A program made the position numbers and the translations under genes. A DNA stretch of 54,482 nt, taken from assembly GCA_033297075.1 (NCBI GenBank), contig MU858258.1, forward strand, positions 6,986 through 61,467. Reading direction: 5' to 3'. The first letter of the stretch is position 1. Each line of letters begins with the position of its first letter. This DNA comes from Rhypophila decipiens. Taxonomy: Eukaryota > Ascomycota > Sordariomycetes > Sordariales > Naviculisporaceae. Under the pieces are notes generated by a model. It had not been told where the DNA came from. It did no database searches and was given only the letters and a program-made list of their open reading frames with translations. Below are positions 20,051 to 32,637 of the stretch, piece by piece.

Positions 20051-20852
20051 ATGGGTGAGTTCTCCAGCGCAAAATGCGCAACCCCTCAAGAATTACCCCG
20101 CGATCTGGGGAAGGTTTCCTACGAGCATACTATGTTGAAGCTGTCGACGATATTGGCTAACACATTTTGCGCAAACAAAACAGAGTTCGAGAGTATTGCG
20201 AGTGAGTGCCGACTCCGGTCCCTGATATTTGACTCGAGACAACGCAGGCAACATGGGCGTTGCTTGTTTATCCTGGCCGGCTGTCACTCACGCTGGTGAA
20301 TCCACGCAACAGAGCAGTTCGTCGATCACTACTACAACACATTCGACACCAATCGCGGCGCGCTGGCTGGTCTCTACGTACGTCAACTTCATCGCCGCCA
20401 GTGGGGTCATTCCAAAGCTAACAAGCGGAAAACCATAGCGAGAGAACTCCATGATGACCTTCCAGTCAGACAAAAAGCTTGGTGCCGCCACCATTGCCCA
20501 AAAGCTCGCCGTAAGATGACCGGTTCCCGTCTATTCGAAAGAACGGGTCTAACTCATGATGTATGCTTCGCGAAAATAGGAGTTGCCGTTCCAAAAAGTG
20601 AAGCACGAGATCAGATCGTTCGAGTCCCAGCCTACTCCTAACGACGGCATCATTATCCTTGTCGCTGGTGCTCTCTTGGTAGGTGAACACCTCAAGATTG
20701 ATGCAGCTGTTGGTCTTCTGACATGTCCTCTCCTCTTTTAATAGGTCGATGAGGAGCAGAACCCTCTCAACTATGCTCAAACCTTCCAGCTCGTCAAGGA
20801 CCCCACTGGAGCCTGGTTCCTTTTCAACGATATCTTCACTCTCCTGGTTTAG
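20051..20852 (+). CDS. NTF2: Nuclear transport factor 2 (NTF2)
   Basis: Six exons: 20051-20054, 20184-20201, 20313-20377, 20439-20510, 20580-20678, 20745-20852; 121 residues, close to the usual ~125. The spliced product begins MEFESIAKQFVDHYYNTFDT and continues with REN-SMMTFQSDKKLGAATIA, the NPLNYAQTFQL strand and a WFLFNDIF end, all typical of NTF2. NTF2 is a homodimer of cone-like folds that carries RanGDP into the nucleus by binding FxFG nucleoporins. Exon 1 codes only ATG plus one base, and exon 2 is 18 nt. All five introns have GT...AG ends and keep phase. The C-terminus (TLLV) is slightly shorter than the usual LVYG-like end. Confidence 0.92.
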
Positions 20853-22507
20853 GGCTACCCACGGAGGGCTTGATTTCCTGCGAGGACTTTCTCTAGGAGG
20901 TAGTCGATTGGTTCATTAGAGAGCAGATTTAGCAAGCTATTCTTGGGCCTTTACTCTTTGAGCGCTGGAGAGAATCTGGTGGTTGGGGACGGCGATTTTA
21001 CGGATGGGCCTCTGGTTGTTGTTTTGTTGACGCTGAATTACCCGGATTATAAATACTGGTCCAAACCACAAACAAACCCCAAAAATCAACGAGGCCAAAA
21101 AGGGTCTTTTTGTGCCGCATCCAGCTACACGTACTGCCTTCACCTCGGTCATTGATCCATAACAAGTCGTGAAGAGCTATGCGCGGATCCACTTTGGGCT
21201 TTATCAAGGTGTAAGTTGCCGCGTAAGACTTGGTCGTAACAGCACGTCAGCTCTGACGGCTCTGAAGAACAAAGAGAACTGGTGCCTGGCAGATGAGCCG
21301 GGCAATAGGTAGATCGTATTTGAGTCTTCCCGATGATATATCAACAACTTTTGCCAAGATCGGCGCATTCCATGTTTGGGAACCTGTTTCGGAAATCTAG
21401 CAGGACATCCCCATCATTCTTTGATCAGGGGCCTAACCAGCCGTCGCAGAATTGACACTAACCGGGCTTCTTTATAGTGTAAGGCGGCAGAGCATCTAGA
21501 TAGAAGGAAGAGACGAGAGAGACACCGGGGTACGGGGAATTCTTGAAGCACCGCCACGAACCTTGACGTTAACAACCCCACCGGCGTCTGACATCAGTGG
21601 TCCCCAACAGGGCTGGCTGCTAACAGGTTCTTGGTCATTGTCGATAGCAAGATGTTAGTGTGTCACCCAGCAACCCTGTAATCAGTACTGTACATACTCG
21701 TACGGATACCAACTTGCATGCCAGCCCGGTAACACGTTCCAGCGCAGCACTGTCACTCCCCTAATATTTCCAAGGCTTGGCTGCTTGGGTCGGGGAGCAA
21801 AAAGACAACGTGCTCCAACTTTTTGAGCCGTCAGCGCCGCAGGACCCATTCATCTGCAATCGTAAGCAATTGCGTTGCGTGTACTTGCGAAGTCATCTGA
21901 ACCTTTTCGCCATCAACCACTTCTCCCTCTCTACTTACAAAAAGAAATCTATCACTGTTCAGCTTGAAAAGCTAGCTGGAACTCTGCGCACTCCGACACG
22001 AAACGCTGACTTGTACTTTCTGGAAAAGCATACAAACCATCAATCGCCCTTTTTGTTGTTTTGCGACAGCAAAGTAGCTTGCCTCTTAAGTTGCCGACCA
22101 CCCGAGAGCTTGTCAACAGCTGGGATCGTAGAGGATCTATCCCTCGATACCATTTACGTCTCCCACACCAGGTTCGATTTGAATAGACAAAGGGTTGAAT
22201 AGAAGGCTCGCCCTGTCTTGTCGCATCCCGAACTACCCGCACCGCACATCCGCCAAGCGAAGAAACACGGCATAAAGAACAGAACAGGTCATTCTCGCCC
22301 TTCTCGAAACATCATCACATCACCTGACCCCGAAAGCCGCCCTTGACGAAACGGTCGATCGGCCGGCCGACTCTAGGAAAACTTAATTCGCAAAGTTCTC
22401 GAGAGAACGAAAAGAGGCAGCAGAATAGCAGCATCCTTTTCAACGGGACCTGGGATTGAGAAAGAACAGCCCTTTTCGATCGAGCTACACATCTACCAAC
22501 CGGCAAA
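20853..22507. other. Intergenic, NTF2 to TVP18
   Basis: NTF2 3' UTR, then GC-balanced sequence, then the TVP18 leader. Frames such as 21777-22202 have no family-like content and probably lie in the leader. No repeats or RNA genes recognised. Confidence 0.5.
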
Positions 22508-23367
22508 ATGACGTTGAAGGAGGAATTCCAGACTCGCAACTTCAGTATGTTCTTTTGCTCGTCCATGCCTCTCGTGCACCACCGGTCCAGTGTGACACGG
22601 TAGCCCGCATCTGTTCATGTTCTCGCTTTGCTAATACGTGTGATTTCTACCAAATAGGCATCTACGCACAATGGTGAGCACAAGAACCCCCAACCATCTG
22701 CTCGTTGTTTCGTACATGCAATGGGCATACATCCTCGAAGCGTGAACAGCTTCCTGCCTCTGAGTAGCATTCAGAAATGGATCTTACTCGAGAGCCAAAG
22801 AGAAGTCAACCTGCGCAAGACCAGACAACATCAGCCGAAGCAGGGACGAAAGAAGGAGGCAGACAGTGGCTAACCTGGGCATGGATATCGTTCTAGGATC
22901 GGCATCCTTTCCATGATCCTGTGCTTTGCTCTTGGCATTGCCAACATCGTGAGCAGCATCTTTACGCTCCACATCGTAATAACCATCTTTGCAGTGCTCT
23001 GCCTGTGAGTCCTGTCCCTCCCCAACCCAATTCTGCGTAAATACTGACTTTCTTGTTTTCGACTAGTGTGTCCGGCTTCGTCATCGTCTTCGTCGAGGTC
23101 CCGCTGCTCCTCCGTATCTGCCCGACCTCGTCCGGATTCGACGCCGCGATCCGTCGCATCTCGACCAACTACATGCGCGCGGGTGCCTACGGTGTGATGG
23201 GCGCTCTCCAGTTCATTTCCATCGTCGGAGGAGCGACTAGTCTGGTGGCCGCGGCGGTGTTCTTGACCATCACGGCTATTTGCTACTTGCTTGCGGGTGT
23301 CAAGGGGCAGGCGTTTGTCGGCAGCAAGACGCTTGGTGGTGCGGGAGTTGCGCAGATGATTGTATAA
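22508..23367 (+). CDS. TVP18: Golgi membrane protein TVP18
   Basis: Four exons: 22508-22544, 22658-22673, 22897-23004, 23067-23367; 153 residues. The spliced product begins MTLKEEFQTRNFSIYAQW, followed by four hydrophobic segments (GILSMILCFALGIANI; TLHIVITIFAVLCLVSGFVI; a segment ending in the GAYGVMGALQF region; and TSLVAAAVFLTITAICYLLAG). This matches the TVP18 family, a Golgi tetraspan protein found in Tlg2-containing vesicles in yeast; its molecular role is not well defined. Exon 2 is a 16-nt micro-exon, needed to keep the conserved SIYAQW text. The second intron is 223 nt, long for this window. Confidence 0.9.
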
Positions 23368-24711
23368 GACGGAGGGGATGAGGTCAGCTTGGACTGGGGA
23401 GACGGCGAGGTAGTTCATTTTGGATGATGAAAATGAAAGGGAAATCAAGGAATTGCGTTGCGTGGCTTATGGGATGAATTTCTTATATCAAGCTGGTGGG
23501 AAGGAAAGGGAATTATTAGACAGGAAAGGATTGGTATCGTTTTACGGCCAAGACGGGAGAAACAGAATGAGGCAGAGCAAAACTGCCATCTGATGGAAGA
23601 GAAGATTGCGCATCACGAACAAAATCACCCTTATTTGTGACGGACAACGGAACGGAATGGATGGCTTTTTTTTCCCTCCTCTCTTGGTGTGGGATGTGAG
23701 AATTGGTGTGAGTGAGTGTGTCGAGCAGAGGACGAGTGTGGTTCGGGCTGTTGTCTTGTTTACTTGGCGGCTGGTATGTTCTTTTCGTTTCGTTTCTTTT
23801 TGGTTGTGAACTTGTGTTGTATTTTGGTTACTTCACCTCACGGCGTTCTAGGTTAGGCTAGGCAGGCTCGGCTAGGTTGGGTTAACCTGAATATGGTTAT
23901 GCTATGGATGGCTACCATCAATGGCTATGGTCCATCTCTGACTCTCACTTTCGTGCATCTTGTTGAGGTGGTTGGGTGGTGCGTCCCTTTCGAGGTTCTG
24001 TACTGGCTTCCCTCTCTCTCTCTCACCGTTTTTGTGGCGTTTTGGTAGTATGGGTAAGTGGGCAGGTAGGCATATGCGGTATCCGTAGATATGAAATTTG
24101 TTGGATTGTGTTGATATGTCGAAGCGAAGATGAAGGTCAAAGGAGCAAGATGCCCGTCAATCAGTCAGGTTCTTATATAACATCCAGATTCAGTCAAGAA
24201 TAAATGGGTGTTTTCTCGGCACTAGATGAAGTCTACGTATGGTACTCCTACTGTACTCGATTTGTTGACTAGCAGCTGTGCCTGGCGATCAACAGCAACA
24301 TAATCATCATTGTAGCGTGGGTTAACATGAGGATGGAGGACCAAGTATAGGGTCTTGTAAACTTCTTGTAAACTTCTTGAGACTCGATAGTTTTGTTTCT
24401 TCTTAGTCCTTTGCCAGCTGGCTGGATGGCTCGAGTCTGGACTACACACGAGGATCAAATTCAGCACTCCCATTAACCAACCGTACTATCGGATTTGTGC
24501 CAGTGTCGATCGTCCATGAGCCGAAAGCCAGTCTCCGACCCGGGCCGTTCCCCGGATCCGCGTGTCGTCATCCGTTTAGGATCGTGATGAGGAGTACGCA
24601 GGGAAGTCAACGTCCACTTCCATCATTCAAGTTTGCGGTATGCGTTGCTATTGGCTATGTGGCTTCTATGGTTAATGTGTAAAATAGGAACGTAGTTGGA
24701 CTATGACGGTC

Positions 24712-24742
<31 letters not shown>

Positions 24743-27700
24743 GAAGGAAGCAAGGGAATGAACCCGTGATCTGGGGAACGCATGACCCCAACAAAAGAAG
24801 GAGGACCAACTAGACCAACCTTGGGATAGTGTACATGTTTGTCCATGGATCTTAAAATATCCGTATCGACGATGGCTTCTGGCCAGTCGTCGGATAGGTA
24901 TTTCGACCCGGAACCTCGAAATATGTAGTATTATGTACCAAACCTGTTCGAGGGATTTGGACATTAATGCATAAATTGTATTCACTGTTTCCTCCAAAGG
25001 GAAACACAGTGCGCATTATTCTTTCTTGTGATACATACGTAGCTGATCAAGATGCAGATGGTCACGAGGTTTGAAGAAATAAAGGTACTTGAATACTTTC
25101 AAGAAGGGAAGAGTATTCGCTCACCTCCGAGAAGTTTGGGGGTTTCAATGGTGTAAGTGTAGAGAGTGTAGTTTCTATTAACTAATGGAGTTGCCACTGA
25201 CCGGAATAGGGACCGATGATATTTATCTTGGATGTTTAAGAGTTCGATGGAAAAGCAGGCAAGGCGGATAGCCGTTATTGCGTCATAGTTCTCTTTACCT
25301 AATCGCCCGTCCCTGAATGACGGATCTCGGGCTGATGGATCATGGATCATGGCGGGGTTCAAGAAGGCCCTTGTGGCTTTTATCTCAAATGCTGTAAACG
25401 AGAACCGGTGTTTGTGTTGTTGTCTCAATCTTCTCACTTGACCAGAGATAACACTCGAATTAATCCGTCGAGTGAGGGAATTGGAAACGAAAACGTGGTT
25501 CAAGATCCAGAGGCACAACGTCGGGAACTACCTAGGCCGTGGTCAGGCCTGCTTTCCACTCCCCCTCCTGTCAGCATGCCATGCACCACCACAGCGGCCC
25601 TGAAGACAGAGAAGCGGTCACCGGGAATCTAGGGACCTTTGCCAGCAGCTTGGGGAGTGGGGTCGAGTTAAACCACGATTGGCCAGGTGCATTCGTGAGA
25701 AGTTTTGCTTCAAGGATGCTGCGTCGTCCAATGGAAAGAAACGGATGATTACGTGCAGAAATACTGATCGATCAGACGTCTGTTGCGTGGTTCTTTTGTC
25801 GGCCCGTTTTAAACAGAAAGTTCGTTATACTGAGCGGTAGTTTATGGAGATTTTGGAGATACAAGAGACTGGCGAAGAGCTGAAGTCATGAAGTGGTCGA
25901 ATGTGGATCTCTCTACGTAGGTTGCTGGAGCTCAGGGGTTTCCAGGGTCAGGGAGTGAGGATGTCAATAAACATTGGCTTCTCCTTTTTCCTCGCCCTCA
26001 GCCCGTCACTTATACAGTACCCCGCCGTGATGTGCGCACATTTTGTCTACGGGTAATGCGGTGATATGATACTGGCCCAGTTGAGCAAATGCATCTCGAC
26101 GGATCGGACGGTCCACCTGGCATTCTCTCACATCACACCAGACAACTTCGGCGACAACACCCGTTCATCATGAGAGGTTGGACCGTCATCGTTGAAAAGT
26201 GGAAACGGCTCCATCAGCCTCGAAAGTTTGACACTGTGTCTTGTTAATGCTAGGGAATCGAGATTCAAGCGAAAGGAAGGAGCTCTCAGTCAAAATAAGA
26301 CGATTCATTTTTCTTTACCGTTTCTTTCGTATCCCCTGGAGACCCAGGCGGCTGTTGTGATCCATCCTGCAAGACTATCAAAGTTTTCAAGTCACTTGCA
26401 TCACTTGGCCTTCACCGTTCACGATCCAGCCCAGCTTGGCTCGGCGGCGGCGGCGGACTTCAGCGAGCTTTGCGCTTGATGGTGGGGTAAGTTAATGGGT
26501 TGGTGGGGTACAGTGACAAGGCAAGAAGTTCAGGAACAGCAAGACCCCTCTATACTCAAGAAGGAATAGCCCAACAGTCTCTTCTTTTTGGGTACCTCGA
26601 TGAACAGCCTGATTTTTGCTGCCATCCTCAGGAAGAGACATATTCCAGTCCGAACCTTGTGAACATTTGAGTTGGATAATGGCGGAACAAAGGCTGCTTC
26701 CGTACCACAAAGCGGGTTCATCCGCTTCCGCCATCTCTTAATCAAGATGAGCGGTTCTCGACCTGGAAATGGTCCAGATCGAGTAATCCGTTGGCCGAAT
26801 GTCGACATTATCCCCTGGACGTTTCCAATACGATTTGAAGAGAAGAATAGCAAAAAGTTAGCGTCAACCAGCTGGATTCAGACATACGAAAGAGGCTTTT
26901 GTTAGTATAGCCCTTTGAAACCGTCAAGCCCAACAGCTGAGAAAACACGAATCACACTTTGTTGACAACTAGATTTCCCTCCCAATGCACACAGACGACA
27001 CTGGCTGAATCTTTGTACCCCTGTCTCCATACTGTGTACATCTTTACCCTCTGATGGCTCACCTTTTCCAGTCCTTTCGATTGAGGCCTCATCTCTATCC
27101 ACTCCGATCAGGTGATGGATCCTCTCAGTATCTCATAGAGCGTACTAACAAGAATAACGGGCGCCGTTTTTCACTCGTCGTCTCCAGTTGTCAACATACC
27201 CGCCTAGTACAGAGTCTCCAGGAGGCACCGGATGAGTTGAGTACCATGAAGAGAGGAGCCCGTAGACCAGCCTTTTCTGTTCATAGCAGCTACAAACGTG
27301 CCGGACCGTCACTGGTCCAATCTCCTAGCCTGATCAGGCGGGTCACGGCCACGAGATCCTTGGTTTGAATGGCATACCGCTTTTTGAATGGGAAATCTGG
27401 AAGGTTCAAGTTTTGCCCAGTGCGGAGAGACAAGGCATTCTCCACAACCATCACAAATTCTTGCCCCGCTAAGCCCAATTGCGTAGTGTTTTGTAGGGCA
27501 GGGGTGACCCCTCGTGCCCCGGTGAGGGGTCTGGCTGAGAACAGCACAGTGCGCCTTCCTTGTTGCTGTCCTGCCCGATGACGAAGAAGGCATTGATGCT
27601 CCGCGTTATAAGTGGCCGCCAATTCCGCCCACCTTGACCGCAATCAGTTTCAGGTTGAAGCTCCCAAAGACTTTGTTGCACCACGATCCCAGATCCTCAA

Positions 27701-29178
27701 AGTCTGATCTCGAATCTAAACCTTTTTTCAAACGAACTACCATCGTGATTCATTCAATTGAATCCGCAGATACCTATTTCCTCTCCAAAATTTTCGATAC
27801 TTGTTGTCTTTTCCTAGCACTCTCAAGCTGTCAATTTGCGACAGATAAGAACCCTACCGAGCAACGACACCACCTATACCGAAGATTATAGCTTCGGCCT
27901 ACGCTGACAAAAATAACTGTAAGTTCCTGCTACCACTACACCATGAATATGGAATTTCTTACCCTTTTTGGGTTTCCCGGTTGATTCACCTCCCGTCCAT
28001 CACTCTTCCTGCCCTCTTCACTCTGGAAGCAGTTGGATGCACCAGACACAGCCCCAAGTTCAAGTTGCCAGAGCACAAGCAGAAAAACAAATCACTCGTC
28101 CAACACCACCTTGTGGGATGTTTGGATGCCCGCCGTGAGTCCTGTGGTTGGTTGGTCCCAAAAGACCCATCTACCATTCTCTAAGGGTCCCGATTCTTCC
28201 CATGCCTGCATCCATCACTTGGATATCTGTCCGAAGACGGCCAGAGCAGAGGGTTCCCTCCCATGATAGTGAGCCGCTGCATCTTCCCCAGATTTTCTAC
28301 CACTGGCAGATGGGCGCAACACCACATGGGCGGCTGTACGCAGACACAAGACAAAGCAGACAGAAACACAGACCTACAGATGACACGGAGGCACAGCTTC
28401 CATGCATTCCACTCATGTAATGGCATTATGAGCTCCCTTCAACATGACAATCAGAGGTTATCAACGGCCCAGATATCAGGCTCCCCGCCAGTGCCCGGCC
28501 CTGGCGTGGTCCTTATCAGACCGCCGGTTTAACAGTGACTTGTTATCTCGACTGCCAGGGCCGCCTCTTCCAGGTCGCTGGTTAACGCGCAGGATAAATC
28601 TGGCGGATGCATCTGGGACGCACCCGAATGGAGCTGTGTTACACGCGAGAGCTTCAACCGGAACGGCCCAGCAGCTAGCTCCTTGCTATGCGGTTGCGTT
28701 GCGACGGTGATTCTGAGGACTAAGGTCCAAGGGACAGGACGAGCCCCTTGTCGCTGCAGCACAGCTCCGGAGCCAAGTGGTTTTCTGGCCGCCTTTGTTA
28801 GTCGCTGTCGACTACCGCGCTCGCCTTGAACCGAGCCATGCTTATCTTGCATTTCGCACCTTGACCTTGTTCTTTTTTTTTTTATCTTTGCTCACCGATT
28901 GTTTCTGCACGATCCATCCTTTGGACTAACACGATCTCAATCTCTAGAAGCCACTTGCCTGCTACCGAACTTGCACTCTGCAGCCTGGTGCAATCTACCT
29001 GCCGCTCCCGCGAATTTCCGGCTACCCCCCTACCGCCTTTCTCGAGCCACGCAACTTTGTACCTCCCTAGGTCGTTATTGTTGACAGACTACCACCTGCG
29101 CTGTATCACTCCGACACTCGGACTACGTACCACGACATCACATAAAACCTACAGCCTCCCTCCTCCCTTATAGCAGCC
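23368..29178. other. 5.8-kb stretch without recognisable gene
   Basis: Read on both strands; frames are all under 140 codons and none shows a family motif, signal peptide with Cys pattern, or good splice-joined continuation. The left end is the TVP18 3' UTR. The right end (from about 28870) is a pyrimidine-rich leader of the AIM21-like gene. A GTT microsatellite lies at 24712-24743. The region could hold a non-coding RNA, a long leader with introns, or a gene too diverged to recognise. Confidence 0.45.
24712..24743. repeat. TGT trinucleotide microsatellite
   Basis: About ten uninterrupted TGT/GTT units; not inside a recognised gene. Confidence 0.85.
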
Positions 29179-31879
29179 ATGTCAGCCGCAACAGCACAAC
29201 CTCCCGTCATCCCTCCGAGGCCATCTCGAAGCCAAGAAAGGTCATCAATACCAATGGTCCCTCCACGCCCCGCCAATCGTCGCCTCGAGCGCTCCTCCAG
29301 CCCAAATCACGACCGTTTCGCTCCCTCTCCCTTGAACGAGGGCTTCCTTCTGCCAGGAAAGTCTGCAAGACCCTCTCGTCTCAATGGCGACCACCATGAC
29401 GACTCAAAAGTCGTCGACCTGCCTTCGCTTGGTCAGGAGGGCATGGAGTATGCTGGCCTGGAATCCTTGAGCCGCTCTCCCAGCAGCAGCCCGGAGCAGA
29501 CCCGCACCGTCGGTGACGATGTAAAGCTCCACGCTCCCAAGCCGTCGCTACCCGCTGTTAGCGCCAAGCAGCGCGTCATGACCGTTACCAGGACCGATAG
29601 CGATAGGGCCGCATCGTTTGGTATCGGCAGACCCAGTAGCAACAACGACGACTCCAGCACCGCACTTCCCTCGAATCGCAGCCTCAAGAAGAAGGCTAGT
29701 ACTACGAGTCAGCTGTCAACCAACGAGAGCCACCACGAAGATGAACAGGGAATTCCCGAGATTGGTGTACAGGTCCCCATGTACCCCAATGCTGGCGACG
29801 TACAAGCTCCCTCCCCCGCCCCGGGCTCTATTGCCGATCCCTCCAAGGGCAGGCATCATAGCAGGAAAACTTCGGCCCGTGGCAACCTGCCTCCCGGAAG
29901 TTATGGTCTTCATGGTCACGGGATCATCCCGCAAGATAAGCTCGAGAAAGCTTACTACGAGAAACACCCTGATCTCCTCAAGAAGGAGCACACACCCCAC
30001 CATCATGACAGACCCAATGACTTTTCCATGAGTCGCGAACATTTGGACAAGATCGTCCGTGAAACCGCCAGCCGTGGCTCTGGCCTAGGTAAGTTTTTTC
30101 AAGCCACCAACCTCTAATGGCCGTTTCCTAATTTTTAATTCTGTAGCCGTCAAGAACTACCCAGGCACACCCAGCGACCAGGTTGGATGGCAGGCAATCG
30201 AAATAGAGTCTGCCTCTCGCGTCGCATCACCTCGCCCCGGGTCCACCGAGTTCAGGTCCCCCGTCAAGGCTGGCTTCGCTAGCTCCGACTCCGAAAAAGA
30301 GCCTGAAGAGAAGGAAGTTATTCATGTCGAGGAACCCAACCGCCGTCGGTCGGTCCTTGGTGACGGAGAGGGCACCGCCGAAGATGAGATAGAACGTCCG
30401 TACACCGCTCCCATCCTCGCTGAGGATGAATTGGCCAAGGACCCCGGCCCGTATGACTACCAGCCAGCCGTCGAGTTGTCGTCGGAAAGACGAGGCAGCG
30501 AAGACACCAGTCGCCCGACCAGCAGACCCGCGAGCCTGTACAAGGAGTCGTCATATGAAGTCCGCTCGACCCCGCTTGAAGATGTGGAGGAGTATGAGCC
30601 ATTATTTTCTGAGGACGACAAGGAAAAGCCCCTGACCAGGGAAGAAAAGATCAAGAAGGAGCACAAGCGCCGATTCCCCAGTGCTGATATTTGGGAAGAT
30701 GCTCCTAGCAGCGTCCACTACACTGCCGAGGTATCAACCCCTGAACCTGGTGAAGAGCAGGCAAAAGAGAGCACCTCGCCTGCCATCCCACCTCGTGACG
30801 GGGAGACACCGGCCCAAGCCTTTGCCCGCCGTCAAGAGGAGCTGGCGGAAATGGAGACCCGCGAGCGTGGGCCAGAAGCTTTCTTACCCGGCCAGAACAA
30901 GGCAAAGCCCTGGAAGCATCAACCTCATCTTCTCAGCGAGACTGCTTCTACTCGGCCCTCAATGGCGCAGAGATTTCCTAGTCGCGATGTTTGGGAAGAT
31001 ACCCCGGAAAGCCTTCAGTTGGAGACTGAGGTATCGGGGCCTCAGGAAGACAACGAGTCGAGCCCGGTGTCCCCTGTCGACTCAAAACCCGAAATTCCAT
31101 CGCGGCCGGCGCAAGCAAAGCCTGCCATCCCGGAAAGACCCAAGCCTAAACCTGCAGTCGCGGATAAGCCCAAGCCTCAGATTCCCGCTCGGCCCGTGAA
31201 AGCGGGACCCACATCCGGGGGCATGGAACCTGCAGATGCAGCTGCACCCCCACGCCAAAAACCCGCCGTCCCGGCTAGGCCAATGGGCTCCAAGATCGCC
31301 GCCCTGCAGGCGGGCTTCATGAACGATCTTAACAAGCGTCTCCAGCTGGGTCCCCAGGCGCCCAAGAAGGAAGAGCCAGCTGCTGAGGAGGAGCCCGCCG
31401 AGGAGAAGGAGAAGGCCCCATTGGCAGATGCTAGAAAGGGTCGTGCTCGGGGTCCTCAGAGGAGAGCTCCTGCCAAGAGCGCGAGCCCGGCTCCTGGTGC
31501 AGCCGCCGCTGCTGCTGCTGCGCCGGCAGAGGGCCCTAAGCTCTCATTTTCGATGACTGTCACGTTATTTGATCTTGATCCTGAGGAGGGTGTCTTGCAG
31601 GTTTCCCAGGAGCCTCTTGCTGCTGAGGGGTCCAAGTCTGAGCCCGAGCCCGAGCCCGAGGTCGTTGAAGAGTCCAAGGATGAGGCGATAGAACCCCAGC
31701 CTGAGGAGAAGGAGGTGGAACCCGAGGAGGAGCCAAAGAAGGAAGAGACTAAGGAAGAGAGTAAGGAGGAAATAAAGACATTGGCGACGAACACAGCCGG
31801 CGAGCCGTTGGTTGAAGAGGCCGTCAAGAAGGATGCAGAGGAGCAGAAGGTGGAACCCACGCCTGTTGAGGAGCACTAA
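29179..31879 (+). CDS. AIM21: AIM21-like actin-patch regulator
   Basis: Two exons: 29179-30088 and 30147-31879 (58-nt intron); 880 residues, largely disordered, rich in Pro, Glu and Ser. The start matches the AIM21 pattern of Pro-rich motifs (PPRPSRSQ, PPRPANRR) and SSSPNHDRFAPSPLNEG. Two copies of an RFPSxDxWED motif occur at about 478 and 578. IPxRP-type Pro-rich motifs, possible SH3 ligands, precede KIAALQAGFMNDLNKRL (about 686-702), the best-conserved AIM21 segment. The last ~100 residues are a poly-Glu/Lys tail. In yeast Aim21 partners with Tda2 at endocytic actin patches and affects barbed-end assembly through capping protein. Family assigned from motif order; disorder limits certainty outside the motifs. 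Confidence 0.82.
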
Positions 31880-32637
31880 TGATTGGGTGGCTGTTTTGAG
31901 TATATGCTGGGTGGGATAAAAAAGCGTTGCGTTTTGGTTTCCATGTCTATGACGGGCGTGCTGAGAGGAGGGATTGAGATGAGCTGAGATGGACGTCTGG
32001 TTCACATAGTCTCCTTTTTCTGCTTTTGCTTCTTATTCTCTCTCTTCCATGCGTCACTCTGACCATATGGCGATACATATACTGGACGGGTCACAAAGAC
32101 AAGAACGAAAATCGAGCCAAAAAAGTAGAGAGATATGACTGACATACTGGAAGCGGTGGTTGACAGTGTTGATTCGATGTATACGGTGCTGTTCTCTTTC
32201 TTTCTTTCTTTACACTCATATAGGTCCTGAATTTTATGAAGCGTTCTCGTTGTGTCTTGTCAAATCCTTGATTCAATCAACCAGTCTTTCAGTTGAGTCC
32301 AGTCACGGCCAGTTCTATCATTGATTGCTGTGCCAGTCTTTGCAGCACCGGTCTCGTGCACATAGATACTTTTTAAAGGTTTCTGAAATACCATTCCTTT
32401 CTTTCCTGTCCAGGCAAAGAGTTTACCCCAAGTACATGCTTTCAAGTTGACAGGTTTCCATAATTCGACTGATATCATTAGCCAGCGGGCATGTGGTACA
32501 TGAGTGGTTGATTCATGTGTATCTATCGTATCCCCAAAGCGACATTAAATCATTACAACCAGAGAGTTATGCCTTTTAAATATCTCCCTAACTACCTAGG
32601 CATCTCGTACATCCCAGCTCCTGCAGGATGTTTTGTT
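31880..32637. other. Convergent intergenic region, AIM21 / TRAPPC11
   Basis: Two 3' UTRs face each other. No repeat, RNA gene or protein frame of note; a short TTTC-repeat tract lies around 32196-32210. Confidence 0.5.

Noticed and set aside
21777..22202. 141-codon plus-strand frame upstream of TVP18
   Set aside because: No recognisable family or splice partner; probably leader or chance.
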